From Tridacna crocea (lineage: Eukaryota; Mollusca; Bivalvia; Cardiida; Cardiidae): DNA of 64,000 nt. A program made the translations under genes and the position numbers. The DNA lies in contig OX031060.1 of NCBI GenBank assembly GCA_943736015.1, positions 23,265,231-23,329,230 on the forward strand. The letters are read 5' to 3'. The notes below the pieces were generated by a model that worked only from the letters and a program-made list of their open reading frames with translations, did not search any database and was not told the DNA's origin. Of the stretch, positions 21,501 through 24,945 are shown piece after piece; positions within the stretch are counted from its first letter, which is position 1; every line of letters starts with the position of its first letter.

Positions 21501-24189
21501 TCACTAATGCAACAGCAATTTTGTCCTTCAAAACATTATTAAATTGTAATTGAATAAACACCCCCTTGGTTTCATTTAATTCTTTAACTCATTACCAATT
21601 AAACGGCAAAATTATAGGTTTATCCAAATGGAAAGCATTTGCAGACGACAAAATAAAAGTGGCTGAAAATTTGAAATTTGTTTTGTGATGGATAGAAAAC
21701 ACTGTGGGAAAAGGAGAAAATGCTGGTTACGAGCATTTTCTCATTTTCCCACTCTGCTTTCTATAGGCTTCTGTCTTTCTCAGGGTCGTCAAAAGTAGGG
21801 ATTGTGTGGTATTGAGTTAACAAACAATCCCTAGTTTTAACGACCCTGAGACAGAAGCCTTTTGGAAATATAGTCGGAAAAGGAGAAATTGCTGGTAACA
21901 AGCATTTTCTCCTTTTCTCACAATGTTTTCTACCCTCCTAGGAACAAATTTCAATTTTTAAGTTGCTTAGATTTTGTCATCTGCGTGTGCTTGCAATTTG
22001 GATCAGTCTAAAATTTTGTTGTTTGGTAAAGTGTTAAGTCTTTCATGCATAGGGGTATGTTACAACAAGCAAAGGCCAGTGGTAGCTTAGTCATTTAGGT
22101 GACCAGGGTCAATATTCACCTGAACCATTCTTAAGAACATTCTTAGTCTTAAACTTCAGAATTTCGTCACTGTGAAAGTAACAGAACTTCTGATTGGCTA
22201 AACCACAATGGTTTAGCCAATCAGAAGTTCTATTACTTTCACTGTCAGAAAATCTTGAAGAAAAAGACAAAGGACATGTTTACGAACGGGCCCAGGACTT
22301 GAGAACAGGAGGTTAGTTACTGGTTCAAATCCCAGCTTGGTCAATACCTATCCAAGGACTGACGATGGTCATTGTGACAGGATTCATTCCTCTCTCACTG
22401 CTGACCATTGTTTTGATTAAGCTTATGTCAGAAAGCAGCCAGTGGCTTGGAAAGAATATTGTACAGAGTACTAGTATAAGAAACTCCCATGGAGCAAGGT
22501 TACCTGCAGTGGCCACTGCGACATAAGTAAAATAGTGTGGATACAACCATGTTACAAAGATTCTGTCAAAACATTTATGAGAAATGAAGGTTACCATACA
22601 GTTCCCGAGTTTAAATGATCCTTAAAAAGAAGCTTTTATATCCGGTAAAAAGGCAAATAAATTTTGTGAACAATTTTTTAAAAGGATCAACAAAGGAATA
22701 TCTCTGTGAAATTATTTCAAAATCTGACCAGCAGTTTCTTTTAAAGCATTTCTTAGAAAACTTTTAAAGTATTTCTTAGAAAATTCCATTTTGGTTGCCA
22801 TGGCAACCAGATATTGTTATGGAATCAAATTCTGTGAATAATTTTTAAAGAGGACCTCCCAAGTTTGGTCAAAATTGGCCCAGCGGTATAGGAGGAGATG
22901 ATGTTTAAAGAATTGTTGACAACGCACAACAGACAACACACAAATGGACAACGGGTGGTCCTAAAAGCTCTGCTTAAGCATGTTGTGCTCAGGTGAGCTA
23001 AAGAAGATGAAACAGAATACATGTACATGCAAGTGATACAAGTTTTCCTTGAAGGAGTAAAAAAACATTGGAGGAAAAGGAGAAAATCCTGCTTACCAGC
23101 ATTCTCCTTTAACTATTATGTTTCCAAAAGATTTCTTCTTCAGGGTAATTAAACTCTAGACTGTATAGTAGAAGGGCCCCCTTTTCCAAAAGCATTGAGC
23201 AAAAGCTTTCAAAATGGATAGATATCATGAGAGACAATGATGTAGGGGTTAAGATGGCAAGAAAATTCTAGTGACCGGCATTTTCTCCTAGGGTTTTCAA
23301 CCCTATCATAAACAAATTCCATTTTTTATGCATTGACTTTTAAATTGATGTCTTGAAATACTTTGAATTTTGACTGGTCCAAAATTTTGTCATGTGGTAA
23401 AAAGAACTTATCAACCCTTTACAAAACAATCCCTGGTTTTCACGACCCTGGGAAAGAAGACTTTTGAAAACATTTTGAAAACAATGTTTTCTATCCTGAC
23501 CAAAACAGATTTCAAATTTTGCTTCAAATTCAATTTGTTGTCTACAAATGCTTTCAATTGGAACGAGTTAATAACTTTGTAGCTTGTTAAAGACTTAACT
23601 TCTTGTTAAACAAAAGTTTTCTGACTACCTATAGTTTATATTAAAATCAAGACTAAAAATGGACAAAGCTCAAGTGATGGAATTAATTTTGAAAGAGCAA
23701 CAACATTAGCTGGTTAGCTGCAAAAAAATATTTTCAAATTAAGCCATCTGATTAAGATTCCTTGAAACATGGGTTTAGGTCATCCTCGGATACCCCGGGG
23801 TCTCCCTATTTGCTACGCTACATCGACCCTGGGACAATTGACTAATAAAACTTTGAATCAGGCGCCGAAAATCGATATGAAACGTAATAGCGTACAGTTC
23901 ACTCGCCCATCACAAAATGATGATGGAACCAATGAAAAGCCAGCATTCGGCCAGCGGTAAAGCGAGGGAAATTCAATTAATTGTCCCAGGGGTCGATGTA
24001 GCGTAGCAAATAGGGAGACCCCAGGGTATCCGAGGATGGGTTTAGGTATGAAAATAAAAACATCTCCATAACTTACATCATCTGCTGTATTTCAGAGATA
24101 AACCATTGTTGAGGGGAGGATGTAGACAGGGTAGGATTCTTGTTAGCTCCACCCACTGTTGGTGAAGCCTGTGCATCTTTGACACTCAT
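462..24189 (-). CDS. SUPT3H: SUPT3H (SPT3-like SAGA subunit), 8 coding exons, 3' end outside window
   Basis: This is a spliced gene on the minus strand encoding a homologue of SPT3, a histone-fold subunit of the nuclear SAGA coactivator that helps deliver TBP to promoters. Eight exons with GT..AG borders join in phase into 242 residues. Recognisable stretches in order are FISEIQQM, RRPLQESAVLVEE, RGAKLIGAEDILFLMRKDK, LLKFLELKDL, FLSSIDQTGELLELFEEE, DPQQYLEYCEARQ and LELKPNIHALEVISYLAYETVAQ. They match, from memory and in the same order, human SUPT3H. Residues about 30-110 form the first histone fold, and the last exon here begins the second. Human SUPT3H is a little over 300 residues, so one or more exons lie left of base 1. 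Introns run from 1.6 to 8 kb and are packed with MITEs. No frameshift or stop was seen. Confidence 0.93.
652..878 (+). mobile_element. TTAA-foldback MITE, full length
   Basis: L end first. The left TTAA has decayed to TTTA, the right TTAA is intact. The palindrome is complete with a GATTACC centre. Confidence 0.85.
1023..1246 (+). mobile_element. TTAA-foldback MITE, left end eroded
   Basis: The palindrome and R end with TTAA are intact. The L terminus is recognisable only from CCACAAAATGTTA on. Confidence 0.8.
1300..1655 (-). repeat. Shortened inverse relative of the 55853-57240 element
   Basis: The left part matches the inverse of the 3' end (AGAGCTATCACTCAACGTGA..CTTGTCACAAAAACAGGTC). The right part (GACAGACAGGTAGACAGCCA then TGGGGGGTATAAT) matches the inverse of its head. 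The tandem units are missing. Confidence 0.5.
1886..1995 (+). mobile_element. TTAA-foldback MITE, L-half fragment
   Basis: GCATTTGCAGACAACAAA and a GCAAACATTGTGGAAAAGG arm; the R half is missing. Confidence 0.55.
2025..2253 (+). mobile_element. TTAA-foldback MITE, full length
   Basis: TTAA at both ends, L end first. The palindrome has a few arm mismatches (GATGATGCTGG against CAGCATTGTCTCC). Confidence 0.9.
2525..2738 (-). mobile_element. TTAA-foldback MITE, degraded
   Basis: R end first. The left palindrome arm is eroded. The L end TTTGTGTGGTAAAGACTTAA remains and shares its TTAA with the next copy. Confidence 0.7.
2735..2948 (-). mobile_element. TTAA-foldback MITE, truncated by its neighbour
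   Basis: R end first. Its L end stops at GTCGTTTGG where the next copy begins at TTAA 2945. Confidence 0.85.
2945..3205 (-). mobile_element. TTAA-foldback MITE with duplicated R-end segment
   Basis: The ACGACCCTG..AAGCC block occurs twice before the palindrome, which adds about 30 bp. TTAA at both ends. Confidence 0.88.
3210..3276 (+). mobile_element. TTAA-foldback MITE, L-side core fragment
   Basis: TAGAAAATATTTGGAAAAAC then GAGAAAATGC, ending where the next copy begins at TTAA. Confidence 0.5.
3274..3502 (+). mobile_element. TTAA-foldback MITE, full length
   Basis: L end first. The right TTAA has decayed to TACA. Centre GTTTACTAGC. Confidence 0.85.
3505..3554 (+). mobile_element. TTAA-foldback MITE, R-end fragment
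   Basis: CTTCTTTGTCAGGGCAACTA to TTGTTTGGAAAGGGTTTAAG. It stops about 10 bp from the SUPT3H exon 7 donor. Confidence 0.55.
3565..3640 (-). CDS. SUPT3H: SUPT3H exon 7
   Basis: The acceptor is TGTTTACAG and the donor AACTTTG/GTAAGC. The 76 bases give residues 177-201: RAELRSRCLDPQQYLEYCEA then RQANF. This corresponds to the ..RAERQTR.MD..QYAEFCESRQ.SF block of the human protein. A MITE R-end fragment stops about 10 bp beyond the donor. Confidence 0.93.
3686..3856 (-). mobile_element. TTAA-foldback MITE, degraded
   Basis: TTGTGGGAAAAGGAGAAAAT with a shortened second arm, then GTCTGTAAATGCTTTAAATC. The termini are eroded. Confidence 0.6.
3863..5733 (+). mobile_element. Helitron-like tandem-cored element, complete copy
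   Basis: It starts CAAGAGAGCCATGATGGCCC with a GGCCAT..ATGGCC hairpin, followed by GCTCACCTGA. The body is about twelve degenerate units of about 145 bp (GGCCTCTAGAG..ACACAAGGTTTTTC..GACCTAGTGACCTAG..GACAAACATTCTGACCAAC). It ends with a GAGCACTCTGGGCTC stem then AGGTGAGCTAA. A 3' hairpin followed by CTAA fits a non-autonomous Helitron/Helentron; this is inference. A poly-C run follows at about 5848-5857. Confidence 0.6.
5734..6147. other. SUPT3H intron 6, no feature recognised
   Basis: Apart from a C10 run near 5848, I see no repeat match or exon here. Confidence 0.4.
6148..6376 (+). mobile_element. TTAA-foldback MITE, full length
   Basis: L end first. The palindrome is perfect over ACATTGTGGGAAAAGGAGAA and its complement. 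Right TTAA intact; lies 75 bp inside SUPT3H intron 6. Confidence 0.88.
6452..6519 (-). CDS. SUPT3H: SUPT3H exon 6
   Basis: The acceptor is GCCATTTCAG and the donor TTACTG/GTAAGT. The 68 bases complete Gly154 and give residues 155-176: ELLELFEEESDSEDEVKYER then LL. It is an acidic linker following the SIDQTGELL motif split between exons 5 and 6. A MITE ends 75 bp into the intron. Confidence 0.91.
6738..6833 (+). mobile_element. TTAA-foldback MITE, L-half fragment
   Basis: CTCTTTACCAAACAACAAAA to AGACAACAAATTATT, then lost. First of four copies in a row. Confidence 0.65.
6840..7069 (+). mobile_element. TTAA-foldback MITE, full length
   Basis: L end first. Its right TTAA (7066-7069) is also the left TTAA of the next copy. 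Confidence 0.85.
7066..7300 (+). mobile_element. TTAA-foldback MITE, palindrome eroded
   Basis: L end first. The arms have diverged (GTGGTAATAGG against CCTTTTCCCAC). The right end GTGTGGTAAAAAGTGG has lost TTAA. Confidence 0.8.
7298..7551 (-). mobile_element. TTAA-foldback MITE with short duplication
   Basis: R end first. GTAGAAGACTTTTGAAAAAA occurs twice in tandem before the palindrome. Right TTAA intact. Confidence 0.82.
7600..7718 (-). mobile_element. SINE 3' part
   Basis: In reverse it reads AGCCAGTGGCTTG..., then GGGATATGACTAAAATAATG, matching the SINE body and tail at 22430-22545. Confidence 0.5.
7731..8171 (-). mobile_element. TTAA-foldback MITE, host split by a nested copy
   Basis: R end and palindrome at 7731-7870, L end at 8092-8171. 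Removing 7871-8095 restores CAGCATTTAAGCCACAC, matching CACCATTTGAGCCAC in other copies. Confidence 0.88.
7867..8095 (+). mobile_element. TTAA-foldback MITE, nested insertion
   Basis: L end first, TTAA at both ends, inside the host copy at 7731-8171 and in the opposite orientation. Confidence 0.9.
8172..8395 (+). mobile_element. tRNA-derived SINE
   Basis: TGGCTCAGTGG (box A) at about 8184 and GGTTCGGTC (box B-like) 45 bp on mark a tRNA-like head. The tail GCTGTGATATGACTGAAAGA resembles the tail domain of bivalve SINEs. It abuts the TTAA end of the MITE at 7731-8171. Confidence 0.65.
8550..8854 (+). mobile_element. TTAA-foldback MITE, rearranged core
   Basis: Two palindrome cores (GAGAAAATACTGGTTACCAG at 8583 and 8702) precede one R end. 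The right TTAA is shared with the next copy. Confidence 0.65.
8851..9794 (+). mobile_element. TTAA-foldback MITE split by the hAT-like element
   Basis: L end 8851-8900, remainder 9611-9794, TTAA at both ends. Its right end lies 13 bp beyond the SUPT3H exon 5 donor. Confidence 0.88.
8901..9610 (-). mobile_element. hAT-like element (ZNF862-like remnant) inserted in a MITE
   Basis: Termini are CAGTGTTGCTTCTAGG and its inverse CCTAGAAGCAACACTG. The element splits the L end of the MITE at 8851-9794, whose halves rejoin at GAAAGCATTTGC. On the minus strand ATG at 9275 opens MKWTLFDFNFGKATDCSAEE, reaches a stop at 9117-9119, and the same frame continues QKKTKLFQDSWLTKWPWLEN, then ..GMQC. The FQ.SWL..WPWL....GM.C pattern resembles the zinc-finger N terminus of ZNF862-like hAT proteins. 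The rest of the transposase is missing, so this is a non-autonomous derivative. Flanks carry GGAAGCA and GAGCA rather than a clean 8-bp duplication. Confidence 0.65.
9808..9888 (-). CDS. SUPT3H: SUPT3H exon 5
   Basis: The acceptor is TTTTGAATAG and the donor CAAACCG/GTAAAG. The 81 bases complete an Ala codon (127) and give residues 128-153, with a basic PMKKRKK stretch and then CYEFLSSIDQT. This parallels the KRQKIAQDFLNSIDQTG region I recall in human SUPT3H. The basic run could act as a nuclear localisation signal (inference). A MITE ends 13 bp beyond the donor. Confidence 0.9.
9993..10217 (-). mobile_element. TTAA-foldback MITE, full length
   Basis: R end first. Left TTAA decayed to TCAA, right intact. 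Arms moderately diverged. Confidence 0.85.
10258..10475 (-). mobile_element. TTAA-foldback MITE, full length
   Basis: R end first with a short deletion (CAAACACCCC). TTAA at both ends. Confidence 0.88.
10541..10768 (-). mobile_element. TTAA-foldback MITE, full length, little diverged
   Basis: R end first. It belongs to a subgroup with ACTTTTGACGCCCCTGAG and TTTTCTCGTGTGGTAATGAG whose palindrome has CACTGTGGG arms. TTAA at both ends. Confidence 0.92.
10885..11114 (+). mobile_element. TTAA-foldback MITE, full length
   Basis: L end first. Three extra bases at the palindrome centre (GCAGCCGGTTACC). Right TTAA lost; its R half is tandemly duplicated. Confidence 0.83.
11025..11252 (+). repeat. 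114-bp tandem duplication of a MITE end and flank
   Basis: GGTTACCAGC..AAGAACTATGTCAATTTATG at 11025-11138 is repeated at 11139-11252 with few changes. It includes the MITE's R half and about 25 bp of flank. Confidence 0.8.
11344..11571 (-). mobile_element. TTAA-foldback MITE, full length
   Basis: R end first, CGCCCC/CTCGTG subgroup. Centre GGTACC lacks one base. Right TTAA decayed to CTAA. Confidence 0.88.
11718..11802 (+). mobile_element. TTAA-foldback MITE, R-half fragment
   Basis: GGCATTTTCTCTTTTTCCAA through GGTAAAGGGTTAA. It ends 17 bp inside the intron from the SUPT3H exon 4 donor. Confidence 0.75.
11820..11913 (-). CDS. SUPT3H: SUPT3H exon 4
   Basis: The acceptor is TACTTTCACAG and the donor GACCATG/GTACGT. 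The 94 bases give residues 96-126, starting VKLKRLLKFLELKDLKAAVA and ending in the acidic NTEEEDLDH. The first part completes the histone-fold helix that follows LMRKDK in the previous exon. The end of a MITE half-copy lies 17 bp inside the intron. Confidence 0.92.
11977..12040 (+). mobile_element. TTAA-foldback MITE, L-side fragment
   Basis: CAAATTGAAAGCATTTGTAA with flanking match, stopping at the next copy's TTAA. Confidence 0.45.
12043..12271 (-). mobile_element. TTAA-foldback MITE, full length
   Basis: R end first, TTAA at both ends, one arm mismatch in the palindrome. Confidence 0.92.
12272..12340 (+). mobile_element. TTAA-foldback MITE, core fragment
   Basis: GGTAGAACACATTGTGGGAA with a shortened second arm, directly after the previous copy. 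Confidence 0.5.
12437..12660 (-). mobile_element. TTAA-foldback MITE, diverged palindrome
   Basis: R end first. Both arms carry the matching change GCATTAAGGTAAAAGGAG / CCTTTTCCCTTAATG. Left TTAG, right TTAA. Confidence 0.85.
12661..13036. other. SUPT3H intron 3, unique sequence
   Basis: Starts after a MITE; a GGGGGTGGGGGGAAC run near 12680 is the only notable point. Confidence 0.4.
13037..13294. mobile_element. TTAA-foldback MITE, symmetric R-R form
   Basis: Both termini are R type. Two palindrome cores lie between them, joined at CCCTATCAAGGGATACATTG. TTAA at both ends. Confidence 0.78.
13318..13495. mobile_element. Foldback MITE with CCAGATAAGAG ends, copy 1
   Basis: CCAGATAAGAGTAAG and the inverse CTCCCTAAATCTGG bound a hairpin whose core holds GTACTCATTAGAATCATCTC and its complement. 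The copy at 14205-14402 matches. Confidence 0.6.
13557..13643 (-). CDS. SUPT3H: SUPT3H exon 3 (histone fold)
   Basis: The acceptor is CTTACAG and the donor AAGACAAG/GTATTT. The exon is 87 bases, 29 whole codons, residues 67-95. It reads LYKASDIASMRGAKLIGAED then ILFLMRKDK, the RGA..I..ED.LFLMRKDK signature of the SPT3/TAF13 histone fold. Entry and exit phases are both 0. Confidence 0.95.
13690..13846. repeat. Hairpin repeat
   Basis: TTTTTTTCGGTGAAAGATCG and its inverse, then GATGCCATCGGTAATATTTT with its complement, make an about 155-bp stem-loop with loop CTCGTGGCTGAGCCAC. Confidence 0.55.
13852..14140 (-). repeat. Dispersed repeat with CRE, copy 1
   Basis: It is the inverse of 63327-63608. 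It shares CCTACCGGAAAGCATGAAAT, GCCTAGG..AACAAGAAC, ATGACGTCAT and GGGAGGAGCTTATCAAAATC. No coding frame is conserved between the two copies. Confidence 0.65.
14205..14402. mobile_element. Foldback MITE with CCAGATAAGAG ends, copy 2
   Basis: CCAGATAAGAGGGAGTGAT and, inverted, the CTCCCTCTATCT end. The core is CCCTATGTTGTGGGTA with its complement, and has a short extra repeat of AGATGATTCTAATG. Confidence 0.6.
14452..14618. mobile_element. TTAA-foldback MITE, short symmetric R-R variant
   Basis: Both ends are R-like. The core reads GTGGCTCGTTACGAGCAATT instead of the usual centre and ends CGTAAAAACCAGGGCTTGTT then TGGGAAAGGGCTAA. It shares this variant tail with 29523-29750. Confidence 0.65.
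14630..14904 (+). mobile_element. TTAA-foldback MITE with T18-G18 tract
   Basis: L end first, with a repeated GAAAGTATTAG/GAAAGCATTTAC segment. The R end is invaded by the homopolymer pair. Both TTAA have decayed. Confidence 0.72.
14855..14890 (+). repeat. T18-G18 tract
   Basis: Eighteen T are followed by eighteen G within the R end of the MITE at 14630-14904, where other copies read GGGATTGTGTGG. Confidence 0.9.
15179..15459 (+). mobile_element. TTAA-foldback MITE with internal duplication
   Basis: The segment GAAAGCATTTGCAGGCGACA and AAATAAGTG is repeated about 55 bp on. TTAA at both ends; the right one is shared. Confidence 0.86.
15456..15684 (-). mobile_element. TTAA-foldback MITE, full length, little diverged
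   Basis: R end first, CGCCCC/CTCGTG subgroup, sharing TTAA 15456-15459 with the previous copy, so the two R ends meet. Confidence 0.92.
15757..15987 (+). mobile_element. TTAA-foldback MITE, full length
   Basis: L end first, TTAA at both ends. The centre is lost on one arm (GGTTATCTTAATTTTC). It ends 19 bp from the SUPT3H exon 2 donor. Confidence 0.88.
16007..16091 (-). CDS. SUPT3H: SUPT3H exon 2
   Basis: The acceptor is ATTCTAG and the donor CACATTG/GTAAGG. The 85 bases complete the split Met codon and give residues 39-66, starting HGLGDCRRPLQESAVLVEE. This is the start of the first histone fold and among the best conserved parts of SPT3 proteins. A MITE ends 19 bp beyond the donor. Confidence 0.93.
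16319..16870 (+). mobile_element. Miniature LTR retrotransposon (TRIM-like)
   Basis: The left LTR is about 16319-16476 (TGTGATGG to ATTACA). It contains ATATATAAGC as TATA box. TGGTGGCAGCGGTGGGAT at 16479-16496 looks like a primer site for a tRNA-Leu-type 3' end. The internal part is only about 100 bp. The right LTR is about 16706-16870, ending TTTCA. CTGG precedes the left LTR (16315-16318) and follows the right (16871-16874), a 4-bp target duplication. Between the two, the LTR start TAATGTCACAGAGAGGAG with G-runs is repeated (16577, about 16654, about 16706). There is no coding region, so it depends on other elements. Confidence 0.65.
16517..16705 (+). repeat. GT/G-run minisatellite in the TRIM-like element
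   Basis: (GT)n runs into a G-run near 16562-16570. Two further G-runs (about 21 G at 16625-16645, and 16681-16699) each precede a copy of the LTR start. This looks like slippage at the polypurine tract/LTR junction. Confidence 0.55.
16984..17135 (+). mobile_element. TTAA-foldback MITE, degraded L half
   Basis: TTAATTCATTATCTTTAGAC to GAGAAAACACTGTGGGAAAT; the right half is gone. Confidence 0.5.
17226..17424. mobile_element. Foldback MITE with CAGGGCCC ends, copy 1
   Basis: CAGGGCCCGTATTCACCAAC and its inverse bound a 199-bp element that is one long hairpin. The stem around the centre holds CTGATTGGCTAAACC and its complement, i.e. CCAAT boxes in both directions. A related copy is at 22104-22295. 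Confidence 0.7.
17642..17900 (-). mobile_element. hAT-type MITE, 259 bp, copy 1
   Basis: The terminal inverted repeats start CATCCTCGGATACCCC and run on for about 50 bp. It is flanked by the 8-bp duplication TGAAGTCT (17634-17641 and 17901-17908), the hAT signature. The interior is inverted relative to the copy at 23781-24038. No coding capacity. Confidence 0.8.
18017..18363 (+). mobile_element. TTAA-foldback MITE, L-R-L composite
   Basis: A full copy to about 18243 runs into a half copy (TCCACAATGTTTCTACCC to GTTTGGTAATAAGTTAA) in the other direction. Confidence 0.78.
18448..18650 (+). mobile_element. TTAA-foldback MITE, degraded
   Basis: AATCAACAAATTTTAGACAT at the left and ATTGTATCATAAAGGGTTAA at the right; the palindrome is largely eroded. 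Confidence 0.6.
18651..19111. other. SUPT3H intron 1, unique sequence
   Basis: No repeat or exon signal found. GACATGTCATGACA near 18771 is a short palindrome. Confidence 0.4.
19112..19340 (+). mobile_element. TTAA-foldback MITE, full length
   Basis: L end first, TTAA at both ends. A 16-bp L-end stub (CTCATTACCAAACG) follows before the next copy. Confidence 0.88.
19356..19581 (+). mobile_element. TTAA-foldback MITE, full length
   Basis: L end first, TTAA at both ends, small deletion in the second arm (TTCCCCACGTTTTC). Confidence 0.88.
19713..19800. mobile_element. TTAA-foldback MITE, core fragment
   Basis: GTTGAAAACATTGTCAAAGA to CTCACAACATTTTCAAT; no termini. Confidence 0.45.
19813..20002 (+). 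mobile_element. TTAA-foldback MITE, second palindrome arm deleted
   Basis: L end and first arm run to GAGAAAATGCTGGT, then straight into TTCTTTCTTGGGG and the R end. TTAA at both ends. Confidence 0.85.
20003..20418. other. SUPT3H intron 1, unique sequence
   Basis: No supported feature. Confidence 0.4.
20419..20637 (+). mobile_element. TTAA-foldback MITE, short R end
   Basis: L end first. The R end jumps from AAAAGTAGGG to TTAA, losing about 15 bp. Left TTAA decayed to CTAA. Confidence 0.82.
20706..20927 (-). mobile_element. TTAA-foldback MITE, R end rearranged
   Basis: The R terminus is replaced by unlike sequence to about 20735. The palindrome and L interior are clear. Confidence 0.75.
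20985..21190 (-). mobile_element. TTAA-foldback MITE, degraded
   Basis: CCCAGACTTTCAAAGACACT at the left, a shortened hairpin, and TACTTTCAATTTAGATCAGT at the right. Confidence 0.6.
21212..21439 (-). mobile_element. TTAA-foldback MITE, full length
   Basis: R end first, TTAA at both ends, nearly perfect hairpin. Confidence 0.92.
21584..21820 (+). mobile_element. TTAA-foldback MITE, full length
   Basis: L end first with a small insertion (ATTAAACGG). Its right TTAA is shared with the next copy. Confidence 0.88.
21817..22037 (-). mobile_element. TTAA-foldback MITE, R tip shortened
   Basis: It starts TTAACAAACAATCCC, lacking about 9 bp of the usual R tip. Right TTAA intact. Confidence 0.86.
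22078..22520 (+). mobile_element. SINE interrupted by a foldback MITE
   Basis: GGTAGCTTAGTCATTTAGG (box A-like) at 22081 and GGTTCAAATCC (perfect box B) at 22322 are separated by the MITE 22104-22295. The body carries AGCCAGTGGCTTGGAAAGAA and the tail GCACTGCGACATAA-like sequence seen in the other copies. Confidence 0.65.
22104..22295. mobile_element. Foldback MITE with CAGGGCCC ends, copy 2, inside a SINE
   Basis: It has the same hairpin as 17226-17424, again with TTCTGATTGGCTAAACCA in both arms. It lies between the box A-like and box B-like parts of the SINE at 22078-22520, so it is the younger insertion. Confidence 0.65.
22648..23001 (+). mobile_element. Helitron-like element, alternative core
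   Basis: It matches 1-362 through GTTGCCATGGCAACCAG and AAGAGGACCTCCCAAG to CAGGTGAGCTAA. The 5' terminus is missing. Confidence 0.55.
23049..23178 (+). mobile_element. TTAA-foldback MITE, degraded core and R half
   Basis: AAAACATTGGAGGAAAAGGA to TTCTTCTTCAGGGTAATTAA; the L half is missing. Confidence 0.5.
23230..23408 (-). mobile_element. TTAA-foldback MITE, degraded, L half clear
   Basis: GGCATTTTCTCCTAGGGTTT to CCAAAATTTTGTCATGTGGT. Confidence 0.55.
23411..23598 (-). mobile_element. TTAA-foldback MITE without its palindrome
   Basis: Both ends are present but the hairpin is reduced to GAAAACATTTTGAAAACAAT and GTTTTC. Right TTAA intact. Confidence 0.8.
23781..24038 (+). mobile_element. 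hAT-type MITE, 258 bp, copy 2
   Basis: It has the same inverted ends as copy 1 and the opposite orientation. The flanking duplication reads GGTTTAGGT, 9 bp as I align it (23772-23780 and 24039-24047). It lies 38 bp inside the first SUPT3H intron from the donor at 24076. Confidence 0.8.
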
Positions 24190-24243
24190 AGATCAGTTTT
24201 TGTCACTGGCCAGTTAAAAAACCTCATCAGTTTCATACATCAA
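24077..24243 (-). CDS. SUPT3H: SUPT3H exon with start codon (coding 24189-24077)
   Basis: The acceptor is CTTTCTTCTTTCAG ending at 24244, followed by about 54 bases of 5' UTR and then ATG at 24189. The 37 codons plus two bases begin MSVKDAQASP and end FISEIQQM. The donor GTAAGT follows at 24076. The leader is Ser/Thr/Pro-rich and poorly conserved, as in vertebrate SUPT3H, before the conserved block starts. An acceptor upstream of the ATG means at least one non-coding 5' exon lies at a higher coordinate; I could not find it. A hAT-type MITE ends 38 bp inside the intron. Confidence 0.9.
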
Positions 24244-24736
24244 CTGAAAGAAGAAAGGAACCAGTATGGTCAGCTGCTTTTGTAACATTTTCAATCAGAG
24301 ATATAAACAAGATCATGGCATGCAGGAGCCAAGGTTTGACTGTAGTAACTTTTTCACTAAAAATTCTCTGTTTGAAAAGGGGCTATACTGTGTCAAAAAT
24401 GTTTCGAGATTGACCTGCACTTGATGTAGCTTTCCCTTTTTGTTTGTTGATGATTATGTTAAGTGTGGGAAAAAAACTGTAACAACAAATATGAGAGGTT
24501 ATCAGAATTTATGCAAGTTGACACAGACAACAAAGAGGCATGACAATATCCTGATGACTTTTCCTAGAAAACAGTGAAGTTAAAATTTACACAGCATGCA
24601 AAAATCTACCAATATTACAAAATCTTCAACAAAAGACTTCTGTTTATTTCTATTAATCCATTTGTTCTAGAAATAAACACAATGTTGTCTGACAGTCGTT
24701 ATCATAAAAAGCAACATGCACAGACCAAACCTGTCT
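24244..24736. other. 5' side of SUPT3H coding region, unique sequence
   Basis: This must be intron between a non-coding first exon and the ATG exon; the first exon was not identified. Confidence 0.35.
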
Positions 24737-24945
24737 TTAACTCTTTGCCACACAATCCCGACTTTTAACGACCTTGAGAAAGAACCATTTGAAAATATTG
24801 TGGTATCCAGCATTTTCTCTTTTTACCACAATGTTTTGTACCCTTCCGAAACCAAATTTCAATTTTTGGGTTATGTTTATTTTGTTGTCTGCAACTGCTT
24901 TCAATTTGGACATGTCTAAAATTTTCTCATCTGGTAAAGTGTTAA
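24737..24945 (-). mobile_element. TTAA-foldback MITE, first arm shortened
   Basis: ATATTGTGGTATCCAGCATT shows loss of the GAAAAGGAGAAAATG part of one arm. TTAA at both ends; the right one is shared. Confidence 0.86.

Noticed and set aside
3505-24076. MITEs as introners that created the SUPT3H introns
   Set aside because: Introns are far larger than the MITE, splice sites lie outside the MITE ends, and other copies lie nowhere near exons. Proximity is reported instead.
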